Assembly (NCBI GenBank): GCA_046546375.1
Contig: JBKGXV010000097.1
Location: 1-11,023, forward strand
From: JAEZKC01 sp046546375
GTDB lineage: Bacteria > Fibrobacterota > Chitinivibrionia > Chitinivibrionales > Chitinispirillaceae
DNA length: 11,023 bases
Direction of reading: 5' to 3'
Shown in pieces: positions 1 to 7,615 of this stretch (its first letter is position 1; each line of letters starts with the position of its first letter). The position numbers and the translations under genes are program-made. The notes beneath the pieces were generated by a model that made no database searches, was not told the DNA's origin, and was given only the letters and a program-made list of their open reading frames with translations.

Positions 1-11
1 GCTAGAAAATG

Positions 12-99
12 TAGCTGAAGTATCCAAAAAAACGCCTCATTCACCCAAATTAGCTGAAAAAAAGTGCTTTCTGCCCATTTGGCAAATCGTTTGCTGAAT
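12..99 (+). repeat. Left-flank TAGCTGAA repeats and small hairpin by the Y1 transposase
   Basis: The octamer TAGCTGAA occurs at 12-19 and 51-58. A related TTGCTGAAT lies at 91-99, directly following and overlapping a small hairpin (GCAAA at 82-86, loop TCG, TTTGC at 90-94). Inverted counterparts lie at 1077-1084 (exact TAGCTGAA, inside the 3' end of the gene) and 1129-1137 (exact TTGCTGAAT). A hairpin near a short conserved motif is the arrangement expected of Y1-transposase ends, but these are short matches found by eye and the element boundaries are not established. Confidence 0.3.
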
Positions 100-133
100 A
101 TGCCGCTTATCAAACCTCCATCAAGGAGAAAAT

Positions 134-1108
134 ATGCCCAGAATGCACCGCATCCAATCTCCCGGATCTCTCGCCCACATCATGGCCCACTGCATAGAAG
201 GAAAAAACCTTTTCGTTGACGATGAAGACAGGAATGAGTTCCTTTCCCGACTGGGTCATTATTTGGCTCTTACCGGGTACAAATGCCTTGCATGGTCTCT
301 GATGGACACTCATTTTCATCTTCTGGTACGGACCAATCATCTCCCCATGGCGGAATTGATGCAGCCGCTCAACAGTGGGTATGCCCGATACTACAATAAG
401 AGACACGAAAGAAGAGGCTACCTTTTCCAGGACAGATTCAAATCCGTTCTCTGTCAGGATCAGAACTATGCAGCCCAGCTTATCAAGTACATACACCTCA
501 ATCCCCTGCGGGCACGCATGGTGAAGAGTCTCAAACAACTCGAAAACTGGAATTGGTGCGGACACGGCTTTCTGATGGGGTCAGAAAAATCCAAAGGACA
601 ATCATTTCAGAATAAAGAAGAGTGTCTGCGTCGTTTCGGAAAAGAGGAGAGGGAAGCTGTTGAAAATTATCTTAAGTTTCTGTCAGAGGGACTGGATGAA
701 TCCAATATGGAATCTGCGGGTCTGCTGCCGGAAAGAGAGAGTGCTGAAATAGAAGGGTCCTGCAGGGGGTGGCCGGCGGTTATGGGAGATCCCGAATTCG
801 TGAGAAACGCCATGGAGCAGCATAAAATCGGGATGCGAAGACTGCATCGGAAAGCTGATTATGATTACGTACTGAGGAAAATTGCCGATGAGATTTGTGA
901 AAAATATCAGATCACGCGGGATGATCTGCTTCAAAGGGGCAGAAAGAATGATCGTTCCGATGCACGGGCGGAATTCTGCTATCAGGCTCGCATAAAAGAG
1001 TTTCTTCCCGCAACGGTGATAGCCGAGTTCCTCAGGATTTCTGTTTCACCAATTGCTGCTTTAGTAAAAAACGGAATTCAGCTAAAAGCAGCGGCTGAAA
1101 TCACTTAG
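134..1108 (+). CDS. REP-associated-type Y1 (HUH) transposase, 324 aa
   Basis: Predicted single-strand DNA transposase/nickase of the Y1_Tnp (IS200-like, RAYT) superfamily. Seen: the N-terminal HUH domain carries the metal-binding His-Phe-His pair at residues 60-62 (context MDTHFHLLVR) and the single candidate catalytic Tyr119 in the family hallmark LIKYIHLNPLRARMV, so both active-site elements are intact. The region of about residues 235-324 is helical and resembles the DnaA-like helix-turn-helix tail found on many stand-alone Y1 proteins. Family knowledge: these enzymes cut and join DNA through a 5'-phosphotyrosine, acting at hairpin-bearing ends. Start: ATG 134 is preceded by AAGGAG with 5-nt spacing. 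It is the only clear plus-strand gene and sits alone next to a core-gene block, which suggests transfer or domestication. Short repeats flank it, but no full IS end pair is evident. Family confidence is high; mobility is unproven. Confidence 0.9.
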   Translation: MPRMHRIQSPGSLAHIMAHCIEGKNLFVDDEDRNEFLSRLGHYLALTGYKCLAWSLMDTHFHLLVRTNHLPMAELMQPLNSGYARYYNKRHERRGYLFQDRFKSVLCQDQNYAAQLIKYIHLNPLRARMVKSLKQLENWNWCGHGFLMGSEKSKGQSFQNKEECLRRFGKEEREAVENYLKFLSEGLDESNMESAGLLPERESAEIEGSCRGWPAVMGDPEFVRNAMEQHKIGMRRLHRKADYDYVLRKIADEICEKYQITRDDLLQRGRKNDRSDARAEFCYQARIKEFLPATVIAEFLRISVSPIAALVKNGIQLKAAAEIT

Positions 1109-1128
1109 GATCTCTTCACAGGTTTTGA

Positions 1129-1157
1129 ATTCAGCAATAACAGCCAAACAACTTGGT
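1129..1157 (-). repeat. Right-flank inverted copy of TTGCTGAAT with adjacent hairpin
   Basis: ATTCAGCAA at 1129-1137 is the exact inverse of TTGCTGAAT at 91-99, on the other side of the transposase gene. Next to it is a weak hairpin (about CCAA-ACAAC-TTGG, 1144-1156). Together with the left copy it would enclose an element of about 1.05 kb carrying only the transposase. It could be coincidence at this length. Confidence 0.25.
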
Positions 1158-1359
1158 TTCTGGAATTTCATATGTATTTTCCTGAAACCCCTCATCTAAA
1201 TACCCCATGTGATCACGCTTTATCTGATTTCGGTCTAAATTCAACTGTTTATCAATTCACTTTGAAATGATTAAGATGAATAACTACTGTTGATAGTTCC
1301 AGTTTTGTTTGAAACGCGGATTTTTGGTTCTAGTTATTCAGGTTAGTCCGTCCCCCAAG

Positions 1360-4300
1360 TCAGTCCCTGAAGAAAACAAGCTGCACATCATCAGCGCGGG
1401 ATATGCCGGACAGAAGCGTGCGCAGTTTCTCGCTCTCGGAGGGCGGAATCTGATCCCTGAAATTAAAAACTGCTCTCCTTCTGTATTCGATCACATTTTC
1501 CTTCAGGGCGAAATCCAGAACATACTCTCCCCAGCTGCCGGATTTCTCCACCTTTTCAGGCATGTTCACCAGCCGCCACCCCTCTGGAATTTCAAGCGTT
1601 CCCTCCTGAATGTATGTGCCCACTCCAAACCAGGACCGCAGCATATCGATATCCCGCTTTCTCTCCTTTTCGCCGGGGTAGTCATCAGAGCCGATCTGAT
1701 CCATAAGATCCAGATTGAAAATCACTGTTTCATTTCCGCTGAATTTGGCGGCATTCCTGGCAGTGAAGTGATAGTCCGTAAAAACTCCGCCTCCCAGACT
1801 GTCAAGACCCGCTATTTCAAGGCTGTCCAGTGCAACCTGAGTGTAATCGCCGGAAAGCACCTTTTCAAGCCCCTTTCTCTGCTCCTGGGCGGACAGAGGC
1901 TTGATTCTTGCTCTGTAGCCACCGGCATGCACCCCAAAACGGGTGGTTTTTATGCGCCGGAAAAGAGTTCCGCTTGTATCCAGTCTGGAAGTGACCACAC
2001 GTTCAATTTTTCTGCTATCGGCCGAATCCACCGGCAGATGCACCAGAGAATCGTTGCCTTTACTGATAACCAGCGCAAGCGCCCCCTGATCCATACGGGG
2101 AAGACATCCCAGTGCAATATTTTTATCAGTCAAATCCACATACTCTCTTTTCCCGTCTATGACATAAGAGAGTACGCAGTGATTGAAATTGGGGCCGATA
2201 TAGGAGGGATATGTACTGTTCTGATCCCAGGTGCTGACCAGCACCAGATCACTTTGAATCCCGGCGATGTCAAGCATGCTCTTTCCAAGAGACGACATGT
2301 CCTTACAATCCCCTATCCTGGTGCTGAGCACCTCGCGGGCCGGCTGAGGAATCCAGCCGGACTGTCTGAAAGGAACAAAACTGTACATCACATTGCCGGT
2401 GATATATCCGTGTATTCTCCGCACCTTTTCTCTGGGATTCTCCACTCCTTCGGTCAGTGAATCCACCAGAGCCCTCATTTCATATGTCTGCTCCATTTTA
2501 TTTTCAGTGATACCGAGATACCAATCGACGATAGACGACCAGTCCGGAAAGGATGAATAGAAAACCTTGTCCTCGTTTTCCGAATCCACAGGAGAATACT
2601 GCTCTCTTGACGGATTCTTATAGGGCCCGCGGGTAAACTGAACTATTCCGAAATCCTGAACTGTGTCCTTCTGCATTTCTATTGATTTGCCCTGAACAGT
2701 ATAGGGTACCGTATCGTTTGGCGGGGCCACAAGTCTCATTTTTGTTTCATAAGCAGGAAAGGGCAGACTGAATTCATGTTCCCCCCAGACCTGCTTGGCC
2801 ATGTCCTGCTGATAATGATTCTTCAATGTCCATTCAAGAACAATGCAGTCGCCCGGAAGGAGGGTTTTGAAAACAGCTAGATTTTTGGAAATGTCAGCCG
2901 GTGTCTCCTTTCCGTCAGCACTTCTGGTGAATGCTTTCGTGATGTTGAGAATCTGATAGTGGCCATTGTAGGCGATTCTGTACTCTTTCCAGATATCGAC
3001 CGCATTCTGAGTCGGCAGATGAACCATCAGAAAATAGCGTTCCCGGGAACAGCGGCTGGGATACAGGAAAACATCTTTCACATAAGAGAGAATGGAACCG
3101 TCATCACTGTCCAGATCCTCCCAGCTCTTTGCTCTTTTGGCCAGATCAGCCGGATCAGGTGTTGACACAAGAGTCTGCAGTTCCTGTTTGCCTTCAAGCT
3201 GCATCAGCTGACTCCAGGCATCAAAGCTGTTATAGGCATAGCTGATCGATTTCCGGAGAGCTTTTTTTGCTTCCTTTTTCTTTCCCAATGCACTGTATAT
3301 GGATCCTTTGAGGGTCAGAATGGAAGCTGCGGAGGGCATCAGCTTCTGTGCCTCTTCAACATATTCGCCGGCATCTTGGAAATTGCGGTTCTGAAGCGAG
3401 AGCCTGGCAAGAGAATAGTATACCCCCGGTTCGTTGGGAGAATACTTCAGACCTTCCAGCAAGGTTTTCACCGCCTTGTCTTTCTGCCCCGAACTCAAGT
3501 GCATCTGAGCAAGACTGGAATACATTTCCATGGACGTCTGTTTATATTTGAGAAATTTCTTCAAAAGGGATCTGGCTTTTCTCACGTTTCCCTGGTTTGA
3601 ATAGAAACCGGCGAGCAGATTCACGATCACATCGGACTGGAGGTGATTATCCTCGAAATAGTCCAGCATTCCGATCACTTCCGATTTGTTTTCCGTTTTC
3701 ACATAATGACCGAAAAACAGTAGTTGTGCGGAAAGAGAATTTCGGAAACGGCGGGGAGAATTATCGATGAATTTCTTTATTTCGGAAAAGCCTGCACTAT
3801 TACCGAGTACCTGCAGTTCATTGAGCCATGCGCTGAAATTGTATTCGCAGAGTTTATACGCTGACCTGATGGAAGTCTGTGCATCTGTGATTCTTCTGCT
3901 TCTGACAAGCGATTCGCTCAACAGACTGTGCCAGATCGAACTCTGGGGGTACATTCCGATGTATTCCCGCACTAACGTCTGTCCCTTATCGGTCATTTCG
4001 GATATATTGTAGAATTTGGCAAGAAGCAGTGCAGCCTCGATATCATTTTTGTTTTTATCAATACGGGACCGGAGATGCTTTTCGATTCTATCCACCACTG
4101 GAGAATTGGTGAGGTTTTCGAATTCAGAGGCGTACTTTTTGAATTCTCCGGGTTTGTCGCAATAGGTAACTGCAGGTAATCCTCTGCCCGTTTCGTCAAA
4201 GAAGCGTATGTTGAAATTCGAATTCTTATCTTCATGACAGAGCTTTATCAGAAGTTTGTTGTTTCCTTTACGGAGTTTCACTTTCTGCATGAACATATCC

Positions 4301-5127
4301 ATTCCGGTGTTTCTGAATACCGAATCCGCCAGTACGATATTGTCATTCAGAAAAATTTTGAACGCGCCGGACGCTCCGAATCCGAGATTTACGGTCTGAT
4401 TCTTCTCACTTTTAACATTCGAATAGTAGTAAAGCACAGAATTAGAGGACGCATAATTACTCTCTGTAAAAACCCAACCCCTTGCGGCTCTGTTTTCAAA
4501 AGAGAACCAGGATGCCTCAGCTCCGTTTTTCCCTGAATAGGTTTTGCTGAAATCGATCTCTTTTTCCGGAGGGTACACCTTTCTGTATCCTGAACCCGAT
4601 ATGTTTTCAAAGGGGCCGATCATCCTGAAGGTCCGCACTATGCCCAATGGCTCCATAAGTTTTTCAGCCTTGGACAGTTTTCCGTCATTGAGATATCTTG
4701 ATGCCAGATCTTCTGTAGGATTTGCGACATAAATGGATTTCTGTCTGCTGAGCTTTCTGAGAACTTTGTAGCCTTCCTTGACATAATGTCCGGAATGAGT
4801 TCTTGCGAAAGGTATCATACACTCTGCAGCGGCACTGAGACAGATGTCATCTTCGTCTTCCAGATACGCCTTGAACAGCATTTTCATGCAGGAATCGCTC
4901 TGACCGAGAAATTCACATGCAAAAGCCATCCCGCGATAGGCTTCACCCGCAATATCGGGATCATCGTTTCTGATATTTTCGGAAAAAATCTCCTTTGCAT
5001 CCAGTGGTTTGTTCTTCACCAATTCCATCCAACCGTCATGGTTTGACGGCGCATTCAGAGCAGAACTGAAAATACCGGAAAACAGAATAAATACAACAGC
5101 GCAAACATCCATGGTTCTTCTGTTCAT
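1360..5127 (-). CDS. Exported TPR / DUF3857 / transglutaminase-core protein, 1255 aa
   Basis: Seen: the N-terminus is basic and then hydrophobic (MNRRTMDVCAVVFILFSGIF) with a small-residue site near residue 25, consistent with a Sec signal peptide. A beta-rich segment at about 220-320 resembles a carbohydrate-binding-like jelly roll. Helical TPR repeats fill about 360-660. A DUF3857 domain covers about 700-850. A transglutaminase core follows with Cys941 (in GDCKD), His983 (in NFNHC) and Asp998 (in DLTDK), so the papain-like triad is complete. The C-terminal 250 residues are beta-rich. Family knowledge: DUF3857-transglutaminase proteins are exported or periplasmic and common in diderm FCB bacteria; most have no assigned substrate, so crosslinking versus protease activity is open. 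Start: the reading frame also allows GTG at 5130, but ATG 5127 is preferred, with AGGA 8 nt upstream. The gene stands alone, 261 bp from cinA-C, with its own promoter candidate. At 1255 aa it is longer than typical DUF3857 proteins of roughly 600-700 aa. Confidence 0.88.
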   Translation of the reverse strand: MNRRTMDVCAVVFILFSGIFSSALNAPSNHDGWMELVKNKPLDAKEIFSENIRNDDPDIAGEAYRGMAFACEFLGQSDSCMKMLFKAYLEDEDDICLSAAAECMIPFARTHSGHYVKEGYKVLRKLSRQKSIYVANPTEDLASRYLNDGKLSKAEKLMEPLGIVRTFRMIGPFENISGSGYRKVYPPEKEIDFSKTYSGKNGAEASWFSFENRAARGWVFTESNYASSNSVLYYYSNVKSEKNQTVNLGFGASGAFKIFLNDNIVLADSVFRNTGMDMFMQKVKLRKGNNKLLIKLCHEDKNSNFNIRFFDETGRGLPAVTYCDKPGEFKKYASEFENLTNSPVVDRIEKHLRSRIDKNKNDIEAALLLAKFYNISEMTDKGQTLVREYIGMYPQSSIWHSLLSESLVRSRRITDAQTSIRSAYKLCEYNFSAWLNELQVLGNSAGFSEIKKFIDNSPRRFRNSLSAQLLFFGHYVKTENKSEVIGMLDYFEDNHLQSDVIVNLLAGFYSNQGNVRKARSLLKKFLKYKQTSMEMYSSLAQMHLSSGQKDKAVKTLLEGLKYSPNEPGVYYSLARLSLQNRNFQDAGEYVEEAQKLMPSAASILTLKGSIYSALGKKKEAKKALRKSISYAYNSFDAWSQLMQLEGKQELQTLVSTPDPADLAKRAKSWEDLDSDDGSILSYVKDVFLYPSRCSRERYFLMVHLPTQNAVDIWKEYRIAYNGHYQILNITKAFTRSADGKETPADISKNLAVFKTLLPGDCIVLEWTLKNHYQQDMAKQVWGEHEFSLPFPAYETKMRLVAPPNDTVPYTVQGKSIEMQKDTVQDFGIVQFTRGPYKNPSREQYSPVDSENEDKVFYSSFPDWSSIVDWYLGITENKMEQTYEMRALVDSLTEGVENPREKVRRIHGYITGNVMYSFVPFRQSGWIPQPAREVLSTRIGDCKDMSSLGKSMLDIAGIQSDLVLVSTWDQNSTYPSYIGPNFNHCVLSYVIDGKREYVDLTDKNIALGCLPRMDQGALALVISKGNDSLVHLPVDSADSRKIERVVTSRLDTSGTLFRRIKTTRFGVHAGGYRARIKPLSAQEQRKGLEKVLSGDYTQVALDSLEIAGLDSLGGGVFTDYHFTARNAAKFSGNETVIFNLDLMDQIGSDDYPGEKERKRDIDMLRSWFGVGTYIQEGTLEIPEGWRLVNMPEKVEKSGSWGEYVLDFALKENVIEYRRRAVFNFRDQIPPSESEKLRTLLSGISRADDVQLVFFRD

Positions 5128-5285
5128 CACACAATTCCTTTATTCCTGCAGACTAAGTGGCGGTATGACTGATTCATGAACTGAGCGGGTTTCACGGAAG
5201 GAAAAATCAGGGATAGGAGAGTCTTTCAACCTGATGGTTCCGCATTCACGACCCAGCAATCCATTAAGATAATTGCAAACTGCCG

Positions 5286-5294
5286 ATTATAGCA
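5286..5294 (-). promoter_or_regulatory. Extended -10 promoter for the DUF3857/transglutaminase gene
   Basis: The minus strand reads TGCTATAAT, a perfect extended -10 element (TGnTATAAT), about 160 bp upstream of the start codon at 5127. No good -35 hexamer is visible at 16-18 bp, as is usual for extended -10 promoters. Transcription would begin near 5279 and leave a leader of about 150 nt, in which no clear structure was recognised. The remainder of the 5131-5391 gap holds no ORF with a convincing ribosome-binding site. Confidence 0.45.
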
Positions 5295-5391
5295 AGTATT
5301 CAGAATCAAGAGAGGAGAAATCAACAGACATTGGATTGAATATGAGCGGGAAACCGAAAGGCTGAAAAACGAATCGATGTCGATCAGATAT

Positions 5392-5862
5392 TCAGTTATT
5401 GATTATGTGGAAAAGATGTTCAAGAGCAGCCGTCACACTCTGCCGGCGCACCTGCTCTCTGGAGCCGCTGAAAACGAATCGGCGGCTGATGGTTTCGTTA
5501 TTGTAATAAGCACCTGTATATACCAGCCCCACTGGTTTCTCAGGCGAACCGCCGCCGGGACCCGCAACGCCCGAAACACTAACCGAGCAATCACAACCCA
5601 GAAGCTTCGCAACCCCCGAGGCCATCTGTTTTACCACCTGAGAACTGACAGCCCCGTAAGCATCCAGATCCTTCTGGGAGACACCCAAAACATCGCGTTT
5701 CACACGGTTCTCGTATGCAATGACTCCCCCGCTGAAATATGCTGATGATCCTTCAACGGATGTCACTTCAGCGCCTATCAGCCCTCCGGTACAGGATTCC
5801 GCAACTGCCATTGAGATTTCCTTCTCAGCAAGCAGTCTTCCCAGACGTTTCTGTATTTTCAT
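5392..5862 (-). CDS. CinA C-terminal domain protein (PncC-type nicotinamide-nucleotide amidase), 156 aa
   Basis: Predicted cytoplasmic deamidase that converts nicotinamide mononucleotide to nicotinic acid mononucleotide in pyridine-nucleotide recycling. Seen: the family signatures AVAESCTGGLIGAEVTSVEG (about residues 19-38), AYFSGGVIAYEN, GAVSSQVVKQMA and VSGVAGPGGGSPEKPVGLVY are all present. The length matches the stand-alone form, as in E. coli PncC/YgaD of about 160 aa. The N-terminal MoaB-like pyrophosphatase domain of full CinA is absent, and nothing in the upstream DNA encodes it. Start: ATG 5862 overlaps the upstream stop in ATGA, with a purine-rich GAGAGAGA just before it, which points to translational coupling with the DUF3392-like gene. 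It is the last gene of the dnaX-recR-pgpA run. The family call is sure; the exact reaction is inferred from family members. Confidence 0.93.
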   Translation of the reverse strand: MKIQKRLGRLLAEKEISMAVAESCTGGLIGAEVTSVEGSSAYFSGGVIAYENRVKRDVLGVSQKDLDAYGAVSSQVVKQMASGVAKLLGCDCSVSVSGVAGPGGGSPEKPVGLVYTGAYYNNETISRRFVFSGSREQVRRQSVTAALEHLFHIINN

Positions 5863-6182
5863 ATCTCTCTCTGCTGTTTAGCTATCCAGGCCAAACCCAG
5901 ATACACCCCGGGAACGGAAAAGAGCAGCAGGAAATTACTCTGCTGGCTGAACCAGTACTTCAGGCCATTGAACAATACCCTGGAAAGAAAACCGACCCCC
6001 ACAGTACAGAGAAGGATATAGCAGCAGTAGCGGATGAACCAGTTGAACTTGAGTGTCAGTTTTTTGACAAATGAGGTCAGACGGGGCCCGGAGATCATAA
6101 TGGTCACAGCCGTCACCCCGAAACAGATTTCATTTATATGGCTGCGGATATAATCAGCAAAGGAATCAAGCACACCGTTCAT
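5859..6182 (-). CDS. Small membrane protein, DUF3392-like, 107 aa
   Basis: No known function. Seen: an amphipathic N-terminus (residues 1-17, about FADYIRSHINE), then about three hydrophobic spans near residues 18-32, 48-65 and 82-98, separated by basic patches (KKLTLKFNWFIR and the KQQREI tail). Length and pattern resemble the DUF3392 family of roughly 110-aa inner-membrane proteins, which also begin FADYI..H.. and end with a short charged tail; this assignment is from memory of the family pattern and moderately sure. The start ATG shares its first base with the last base of the pgpA stop (TAATG), and the gene's own TGA overlaps the cinA-C ATG (ATGA). Its position just after pgpA suggests a membrane-related role, which is inference only. 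Confidence 0.75.
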   Translation of the reverse strand: MNGVLDSFADYIRSHINEICFGVTAVTIMISGPRLTSFVKKLTLKFNWFIRYCCYILLCTVGVGFLSRVLFNGLKYWFSQQSNFLLLFSVPGVYLGLAWIAKQQREI

Positions 6183-6688
6183 TACAGATAAGCCCTCAAC
6201 CAGTGATAAGCCGCCATTAAAGCGATAAGTGAAATATTGGCCATCACGCCGGCAGCCACATCATCCATTGTAACACCGACTCCGCCTTCAGCTTCCTCCA
6301 TATGGTACACCGGATAGGGTTTGACTATGTCGAAGAACCTGAAAAGCACAAATCCCAGAAGAAGGGTTCTGATTGTGATCGGTACCATGAAGAAAGTTAT
6401 CAGCTGTCCCACGACTTCATCGAAAATGACTTGCGGCGGATCATCAAGGCCGAACACATCCTTGGCTTTATGGGTCAGAAACATGCATAAGGCGATAAGC
6501 CCGAGCGTGACAAGCCAGAACTGCATCAGATTGTCCGGCCCCAGCATGAAAGAAAGGTTTTCTCTGGCGAACCAGAGGATGGCGATGGTTATGGCCGCAC
6601 CGACAGTTCCGGGTCCGAAAGGAAAGTAGCCCAGAAAAAGACAAGTGGCACCCGCTTTACGGGCCCAATGAAGGAGGAAACTTGTCAT
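6182..6688 (-). CDS. pgpA: Phosphatidylglycerophosphatase A, 168 aa
   Basis: Inner-membrane phosphatase that removes the terminal phosphate of phosphatidylglycerophosphate to give phosphatidylglycerol. Seen: the PgpA signatures FGPGTVGA (about residues 24-31), DPPQVIFDEVVGQ (about 82-94) and RFFDIVKPYPVYHMEEAEGGVGVTMDDVAAG (about 115-147, with the acidic DD and E residues expected for metal-dependent catalysis). Several hydrophobic spans fit the family, and the length is normal (about 160-170 aa). Start: a GTG at 6691 is also in frame, but ATG 6688 is preferred because GGAG lies 7 nt upstream and the ATG shares its A with the recR TGA stop (TGATG). It lies between recR and the DUF3392-like gene with overlaps on both sides, so it is probably co-translated with them. 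Confidence 0.95.
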   Translation of the reverse strand: MTSFLLHWARKAGATCLFLGYFPFGPGTVGAAITIAILWFARENLSFMLGPDNLMQFWLVTLGLIALCMFLTHKAKDVFGLDDPPQVIFDEVVGQLITFFMVPITIRTLLLGFVLFRFFDIVKPYPVYHMEEAEGGVGVTMDDVAAGVMANISLIALMAAYHWLRAYL

Positions 6689-7293
6689 CACTCTTCTCCG
6701 TAATAGATATCTGTTCGTTCGTTAAGTGCTTGTGTCAAAGTGAGCTGATCAACATACTCCAGATCCAGTCCGGCCGGCAGCCCCCGTGCAAAGCGGGTCA
6801 CCTTCACGTTGCTGTTTTTAAACAGCCTCGCAAGGTACAGCGCGGTAGTCTCGGCATCAGAACAGCCCCCCAGACCGATAATAAGCTCCCTTGGCTCACC
6901 TGTGGATATTCTGTCCCTGAGCTCCCCGATGCGCAGTTTGTCGGCGGTTATGCCGTTAAGGGGTGACAACACTCCCCCCAGAACATGATAAAGCCCCCGA
7001 TACCGTCCCGATTTTTCTATGGTGAAAACATCGGAAGGTTTCTCCACCACACATACCAGAGTTGTATCGCGGGATGGCGAGGAGCACACGGAGCAGAGTT
7101 CTTTTTCACTGTAGTTGAAACAAACAGAACAGCGTACCACCTTACTCCGTGCCGAAATGATGGCATCCGCCAGATGCCGGACTTCCGACTCCGGACGTTC
7201 CAGAAGATGAAGCGCCAGCCTCCAGGCGCTTTTGCGTCCGATGGTGGGAAGGCGGCCGAGCGCCTCAACCAGTTCCTCGATACTCTCAAGCAT
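6688..7293 (-). CDS. recR: Recombination mediator protein RecR, 201 aa
   Basis: Works with RecO (and RecF) to load RecA on SSB-coated single-stranded DNA at gaps. Seen: helix-hairpin-helix region with LPTIGRKSAWRLALHLL (residues 15-31); zinc finger of four cysteines C55-x2-C58-x8-C67-x2-C70; a Toprim domain beginning VCVVEKPSDVF (Glu84) and including LNGI and RELIIGLGG; and the C-terminal Walker-B-like ARGLPAGLDLEYVDQLTLTQAL (169-190). The length is standard (about 200 aa). Oddity: the segment usually close to ATNPTVEGEAT reads GLGGCSDAETT (140-150), which loses the conserved Asn-Pro while keeping the second Glu. The start ATG 7293 is 3 nt after the ybaB stop; only a weak GGGG lies upstream, so coupling to ybaB is likely. 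ybaB-recR adjacency is a classic conserved pair. Confidence 0.97.
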   Translation of the reverse strand: MLESIEELVEALGRLPTIGRKSAWRLALHLLERPESEVRHLADAIISARSKVVRCSVCFNYSEKELCSVCSSPSRDTTLVCVVEKPSDVFTIEKSGRYRGLYHVLGGVLSPLNGITADKLRIGELRDRISTGEPRELIIGLGGCSDAETTALYLARLFKNSNVKVTRFARGLPAGLDLEYVDQLTLTQALNERTDIYYGEE

Positions 7294-7296
7294 TTA

Positions 7297-7605
7297 TTAA
7301 AGCCCCGGCATCCCCATTCCGCCGGAAATCGACCCGAACGTCGAATCAGAGGCTTCCTTCACCTGTTCCGCCGCTGCTTTATGTGCAGCCATGAGCAGAT
7401 CCTCAAGCATCTCCACGTCATCAGGATCAACAACTTCGGGATTGATTTTGAGTGTTACCAGCTCGTTTTTCCCATTGAGCACCACTTTAACCATTCCTCC
7501 TCCGGCCACTCCCTCAAACTCCTTTTTCTGGAGTTCCTCCTGAGCCTTCATAACCTGAGACTGCATCTTCTGTGCCTGCTTGAGCAGCTTGTTCATGTTC
7601 TTCAT
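7297..7605 (-). CDS. ybaB: YbaB/EbfC family nucleoid-associated protein, 102 aa
   Basis: Small DNA-binding protein that acts as a dimer and is associated with the nucleoid. Seen: N-terminal helix rich in Lys/Gln (NKLLKQAQKMQSQVMKAQEEL, residues 5-25), then the typical strand pattern EFEGVAGGGMVKVVLNGKNELVTLKINPEVVDPDDVEMLEDLLMAAHKAA, and a Gly/Met-rich tail (GSISGGMGMPGL) characteristic of the family. The length is normal. Start: ATG 7605 has AGGAG 7 nt upstream; this Shine-Dalgarno overlaps the TAG stop of the dnaX tau frame. The placement between dnaX and recR is the conserved order in many phyla and suggests co-expression. Confidence 0.97.
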   Translation of the reverse strand: MKNMNKLLKQAQKMQSQVMKAQEELQKKEFEGVAGGGMVKVVLNGKNELVTLKINPEVVDPDDVEMLEDLLMAAHKAAAEQVKEASDSTFGSISGGMGMPGL

Positions 7606-7615
7606 CTCTCATCTC

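Noticed and set aside
1309..2460. 383-aa open frame on the + strand
   Set aside because: It lies almost wholly antisense to the catalytic half of the transglutaminase gene, has no recognisable domain or good ribosome-binding site, and is explained by codon bias of the real gene.
5370..5391. Terminator after cinA-C (ATCGACATCGAT followed by T5)
   Set aside because: The stem is only 4-5 bp with a very short loop, too weak to call.
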